DNA of 60,000 nt. Origin: Hydractinia symbiolongicarpus (taxonomy: Eukaryota > Cnidaria > Hydrozoa > Anthoathecata > Hydractiniidae). Both the position numbers and the translations under genes were made by a program. The DNA lies in assembly GCF_029227915.1 (NCBI RefSeq), contig NC_079883.1:6698001-6758000 (forward strand), written 5' to 3'. Below are positions 55,574-60,000 of this stretch, piece by piece (the stretch's first letter is position 1; each line of letters opens with the position of its first letter). The notes under the pieces are model-generated. The model searched no databases, was not told the origin of the DNA, and saw only the letters and a list, made by a program, of their open reading frames with translations.

Positions 55574-56514
55574 TGACGAAGGAATTCAGACCGAGTACGT
55601 TTTTGATTTATTTTTTAATTGTTGTCCAAACTTCTGCTTCGACATTATTATAAACTAGTTTCTAATATAAAAAAACAAGTAGCTATAGGCTCTGGTTTCG
55701 ACATTGCTTCAACATCACACACCTCAGGACCTCCCCTACTTTTATAAAAGACACATTTAAAAGTCGAAAACTGTTAGGTAAATATTCATGCATCAATTAC
55801 TTGACACCAGGAAAGAAGCTTGAATAAAAAAAAATAACCCAAACATTTTGGAATATATAGTTTCCAGTTAAAACTCAAGTTTTAAAATGCGCCAAATGAA
55901 GGCAAACTGAGAGATTTGTGAAGTTAATGTAATATTCTCGCACTTAGCGAATTGCCACTTGTTGAGACGGCTACTTTTAAACTGACACTGACACTAAGAT
56001 AGACGAACGACTAAATTGTACAAGGGTATAAAATAGTTAAAATTAGTACCTCCGTACAAATCGAGAAAACACTTAATTTAGAAGCTGGTAACAAGACTAG
56101 TAATTTTCATTTCATAAATAAGTAACAAGCATCCGGGAAATTGACATAACATCAATCTCGTCTCCAGGCTGTATTGAATTTTTTTATTAGTCTGCTATCC
56201 GAACGATATAAAAATGAACCTAACTGGACTATGAACATGTAAAGCAAATAGAAAAATATTCATCAACAAATACTTTTCTTATAATTTTTTTGTTTAAAAT
56301 TTGAATAAATTTTTAGCATTTAATTAAAAACAGCTAAAAAAAGTTTAATTAAAAAAAGTTTAAACTTTTACTTGTAACAGAATTGTTACAAATAACATTT
56401 TTTTTTGATAAATTTGCTTATATTCAGAGAAAACATGTTTAGCTGGAGCATTCGACCTTACTTGAATAATTAGGAAAAATATCATTAAAAACTTATAATT
56501 AAATTTTAAAATAC

Positions 56515-56517
<3 letters not shown>
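55574..56517. other. AT-rich stretch, nothing recognised
   Basis: No coding region is supported. 56155-56175 (atctcgtctccaggctgtat) resembles one end of the CTCGTCCCCAG palindromic family. Confidence 0.55.
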
Positions 56518-56552
<35 letters not shown>

Positions 56553-56790
56553 GAAATTGTTTACCCAGAATAATCTTTTCAATTCCTGTCGATAACTGCT
56601 ATCAACGAGGGTCCTGCCCTAATCATTTAAAGCTCCTATTTGAGTTACAAAAGGCGTGCAACCACAATAGCGGGACACTAAGCAGAAAGGATAGATCCAT
56701 ACTTTATTGTCTCTGGCATAACGCTGGGGTTAAAACCCGGACTGGAAGCGAATGCTTTACCACAAAGCTACCAGTAGTTTGCGTTGTTTT
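56518..56790 (-). repeat. tRNA-derived SINE with (AAT)n tail
   Basis: On the minus strand the head (56790-56725) has TGGTAGCTTTGTGGTAAAGC and CCGGGTTTTAACCCC in A/B-box order. The body runs through gttatgccagagacaataaa and cctcgttgatagcagttatc. It ends tctgggtaaacaatttcaat followed by an (AAT)n tail (TTATTATTA on plus, 56518-56552). A tail of short repeats is typical of SINEs mobilised by a CR1/L2-type LINE. Confidence 0.7.
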
Positions 56791-56799
56791 TAGATGATC

Positions 56800-58550
56800 T
56801 GACCTGTCAAATCCGCAATTTTCGTCTCATCGAGGCTAACCGTAGCCTCACGGCTAAACATTGCCCTAAATGATTTTGATTAATACGATTTTGATTAATT
56901 TTTAGAATAATGCATAGGATGTTTTAAAAAAATATATTTTCGTATTATCAACGGAGACTTCCAGCACGACAAAATTTATTTTTTTACATTATCGTGTTTT
57001 TATATCGACTTTTGTGGACAATAGCGATAAGCATTCTCAACACGAGTTACAAAAAAGATTTGTTTTTAATTTATCTCGAGCATGCCTAGCTGGCGTGCCC
57101 ATTGAGCGCACAATTCCAAATATTAGTATGTTTCACAAATTTGTCATTCTGCGTAAATGTAATATAACAATGACTAAGCTCAAGCATCTTTCTCAACAAA
57201 TGTAAAAAAGCGTTCTCTTGCTATAAAAACAGCCCCATAACACCAAGCTATTAGCTACACGTGTATGACAAACAAGGAATTTTTCCACTTAAAAACATAA
57301 AAAAAATTATAATATAGCAAAATTTCTGGAGACATGCTCCCCTGATTTAACTTCGGCTCTGGATTGCGTTCATATTTTTGTATACAAAATACAAAAACAG
57401 TATAAATCTTTTCAGTTCCTTTTTCATCTCGACAGATATTTTAGGCCTGATATATCCTGAGATAAGGGTAAAAATATTTAACCTTTAATTTTAGGAGGAA
57501 ATAAGACTTAAATACTTAAAAATACAAATTCAATACACTGTAGATTATTTTACTGAAAAACTCGATTTTCGTCACGGTTCAATAGCTGAACAGCAAACGC
57601 GTTTTAAAAAACATTTAATTTTAAAACAACATTTATTTAATAGTGGGAGCAGAATTAGGTTTCAAGAGAAGTTTTTTTTTTACTGAATCCATTTTCTCTT
57701 AAATTCTTATTAAGCTCTCACTTTTCACACCTTTTATTTGCGACCACTTACACACAAGAACTTACCTCCAGCGTGTTGATTGCATCAGAATAATCTGTAA
57801 ATCCTTTTTGAAATCTAAAATAAAATAAATAACGTTACGCATGACTGGGCACATTTTGTGTACACGTAACTTCCTGTTTGTAAAATAAAGCAGACATATT
57901 TCATCAAATTTATAATGGGAATTTCCCGTAAAATTTCTCCCGGAACTTGTCAATGAACAAACTGGAAAATTTGCTAATGTTAAGTGTAAAATTTTAATAA
58001 TTACTCAAGCTTTTCATAGTTATTATATATATATATCAATCTCTGATTCCGAAATCAAGATGACACAGTCCGGGACGAATTTTAACTCCGGGCAAATGTT
58101 ACAATCATTATAATTCTAAGTGTTAACTGAGATCAATTTTGTTCCGGCATCATTAACAGGACGCGTAATTTTAGAATTTAGAGCGGCGAAAACTTGAAAT
58201 AAAAAATTAATTGTCCAAGAAAATGTGAAAAAATAGAAAAATATAAATCGACAAACTTTTTTCTTTTAACTTTTTGTTGATTAGTTTAAGTAATATTTAA
58301 GCAATTTTTTTTTTAAAAATAAATAAGTAAAATTAATAAATTATTCCTTCGTTCTGTTGTCTCTTCTCATCACAATCTCTTATATATACAAACTCGTCCC
58401 AGGATCCTTATACAAAGGCTTAGGATGAGGTCATTATGTATGGTAAATGGCTAATGGTCGATTAAGCGCACTATTTTTTTAAATAATTGCATTTTTCATT
58501 CTCAATTCTCTTTAGTAGACGCCCTCAAAGAGGTCTGGGAACGAAAATGC
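56800..58550. other. Intergenic, nothing recognised
   Basis: No coding content with recognisable features. 58488-58552 contains an end of the palindromic CTCGTCCCCAG family (ctcaaagaggtctgggaacg, gaaaatg). 56864-56905 has a direct repeat of 'attttgattaat'. Confidence 0.55.
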
Positions 58551-58554
58551 GCCA

Positions 58555-59478
58555 CGTTCAAATAAGCACCGCTTCTTTTTTCACATCTTCCTGACAAACA
58601 CAAAAACAACTACTTTTTTGGTGAACATGGGTATTTCGCGCCGGTTGAAATCCGTCAATGAAAGCATACATTTGACGTGTAAACAATAGTGGTTCGATAG
58701 CTATCTGCATGGAGATAATTCTGCCTGAAACCTTAGAAACTTCTTTAGGAGAAGCGAAATCTCTTTTATATAAATTTTGATGTAAGATAAACGAATGTTC
58801 GATTTTTTCTGAAGATACAGAAAACTTCATCGTGCTTGTATCTATATTAAAGTCAAGCTATGTTTTAAAATAAGGCTTGATTTCTTACGTTTATTGTTAG
58901 TCCGGCTTTTCTTAAATCATTCTTTACAATATCAGGGTGCAGTTTTGCCTAGTAAAAACTTTTTGTTGACTAAATTCCGTCATGTTAGTGCATAGCATTC
59001 CATATTCCTTGTTTTCTTCATTTTTTCACAAAAGGTTTAGTACGCTTAGTAGAACAGTAGCATGCGCTGGCTAAGCCAAAAGGTAAAACTTTGAATTAAG
59101 AAAGTCTTGTTGTGCCATTTTTATATGTCCATGCAAATTCCAAATATTTTTTGTCTTCGTCATGAATAGAGAAACATGGTGATAAGAAAGTGTCATAATG
59201 AAACTTTTTAAATCAAAAGTAGTAAAATAGTATTTTTTTTTCGAGATGCTGTCTAGCAATTTTTAGATCCTCATATTTAAACTTTGAAAATTTAAATTTG
59301 ACATGCCTCAAATCTATTACTAATCCCAACTTTTCCTCTTCAGCAGCTGTCAAAGGTTGCAGCAAAATGTCATACTTTTCACCCCTTCGATGCAACCTTG
59401 ATGTTGAAGCTCGTTTATGCTGGTCTCAACGAAATCGCTGTGTTTTAGACTAGACGCGTTGTTATTGGTGTAGAAAGA
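58555..59478 (-). pseudogene. DIRS-like (tyrosine-recombinase retrotransposon) reverse transcriptase remnant
   Basis: Minus strand, in order but in shifting frames: SSLKHSDFVETSINELQHQG (59460-59400), KLGLVIDLRHVKFKFSKFKY then EDLKIARQHLE (59340-59240), YYFTTFDLKSF with YHHVS (motif A, about 59190), the FFEFKVLPFGLASACY-like motif B region (~59085), a 'DIVKNDLRKAGLTIN' block (~58925), and MKFSVSSEKIEH leading to SPKEVSKVSGRIISMQIAIE then PLLFTRQMYAFI (58830-58640). This succession is that of DIRS/Ngaro-type RT-RNase H. No tyrosine recombinase is visible. Stops and frameshifts show it is dead. Confidence 0.65.
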
Positions 59479-59779
59479 GGGGATTTGTCTTGAAGAAAAG
59501 GGTAATCTATATCCATGTTTAACCATGCTACTGATGTGATGCTACGAAGTCGCTTCGCCAGAATTTGTATTTTTTTCGATAGTTTCCGATAACACGCTTT
59601 CCGTAGTCTCCTGATGCTCCGACTTTATCCCTAATAAAAACATGCGATTTGCTCGTTTCGGAGTATATATATCTAAATTTCAACGCATATCCAATCAACA
59701 AAAATTACAACAACATGTAACAAAAAAGTATTAGTTCACTTTTATATATCCTGGTTAAAGAACCAGGATGTCTGAAGGA

Positions 59780-60000
59780 ACTTGAACTGGTCATTGCAAA
59801 TAAAAATGTCCTATCCTACCACAACCCCAACAACTTTGCTTAGAATAACCTTTGTAATTCCACTTAAAAGGATTATGCGCATTATACTTATCGTCTCATT
59901 ATCGTCTCTTATCACTTCTGGATTTCTTTCTCTTTTTTATTTTTGCGTTGGCTGATCTTATTGTCCTGTTTATCCTTTTCTCCTCGTCAGAGTCTGAGGC
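59780..60000 (-). pseudogene. Gag-like zinc-knuckle region of the DIRS-like element
   Basis: On the minus strand a basic stretch (SANAKIKKRKKSRSDKRR) leads to WNYKGYSKQSCWGCGRIGHF, i.e. C-x2-C-x4-H-x4-(C). The last cysteine codon is replaced by TGA at about 59816. Position, upstream of the RT on the same strand, fits the nucleic-acid-binding end of a retroelement first ORF. It runs off the window edge. Confidence 0.5.

Noticed and set aside
57014-57205. 63-residue plus-strand ORF
   Set aside because: It starts without an ATG (GTG), has no recognisable motif and no splice context; such length is expected by chance.

Overview
This window is an AT-rich, intron-bearing animal genome segment, most likely from a cnidarian and possibly a hydrozoan. 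The evidence is metazoan gene families (pecanex, DCAF10, a claudin/PMP22-type tetraspan protein, rhodopsin-like GPCRs), short GT-AG introns, and a mixed repeat load: CR1/L2-type LINEs, a Penelope-like element, a DIRS-like element, pogo/Tigger, Harbinger-type MITEs and tRNA-derived SINEs. The phylum is inferred; nothing here fixes the species.

Layout. 1-5.5 kb is repeats: a LINE reverse-transcriptase fragment, foldback/TA-flanked elements (one holding a GPCR-like fragment), a SINE and a Penelope-like remnant. 5.6-20.2 kb is a complete pecanex gene, reconstructed here as 30 exons on the + strand whose phases all agree (1,867 codons plus stop). A single-exon GPCR lies antisense inside its 18th intron. 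22.1-23.4 kb is a second single-exon GPCR on the - strand. 26.3-28.5 kb is a two-exon DCAF10 on the + strand. 28.6-36.4 kb is mostly repeats (three minisatellites, a Harbinger-type MITE, palindromic elements) around a small secreted-peptide gene on the - strand at 32.4-32.7 kb. 36.4-41.6 kb is a three-exon gene for a 1,361-residue coiled-coil protein of unknown function. 43-44.6 kb is a two-exon claudin-like gene on the - strand.

46.8-54.8 kb is a layered transposon nest. A LINE of about 4 kb is split into two oppositely oriented halves that meet at the same point of the RT domain, the arrangement expected of twin-primed (5'-inverted) insertion. It was later hit by a 2.7-kb pogo/Tigger transposon, an 880-bp MITE and a ~110-bp element. 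The Tigger copy carries an intact antisense ORF that looks like a HIRAN domain, placed between the two halves of its transposase. This is the best candidate for something undescribed. 54.9-60 kb holds two SINEs, a MITE and a decayed DIRS-like element.

The host genes are not obviously connected in function. The strongest signals are structural: the HIRAN passenger ORF, the twin-primed LINE, five tandem copies of a pecanex exon end with its 5' splice site, a GC-AG intron, a nested antisense GPCR, and several near-perfect short palindromes.
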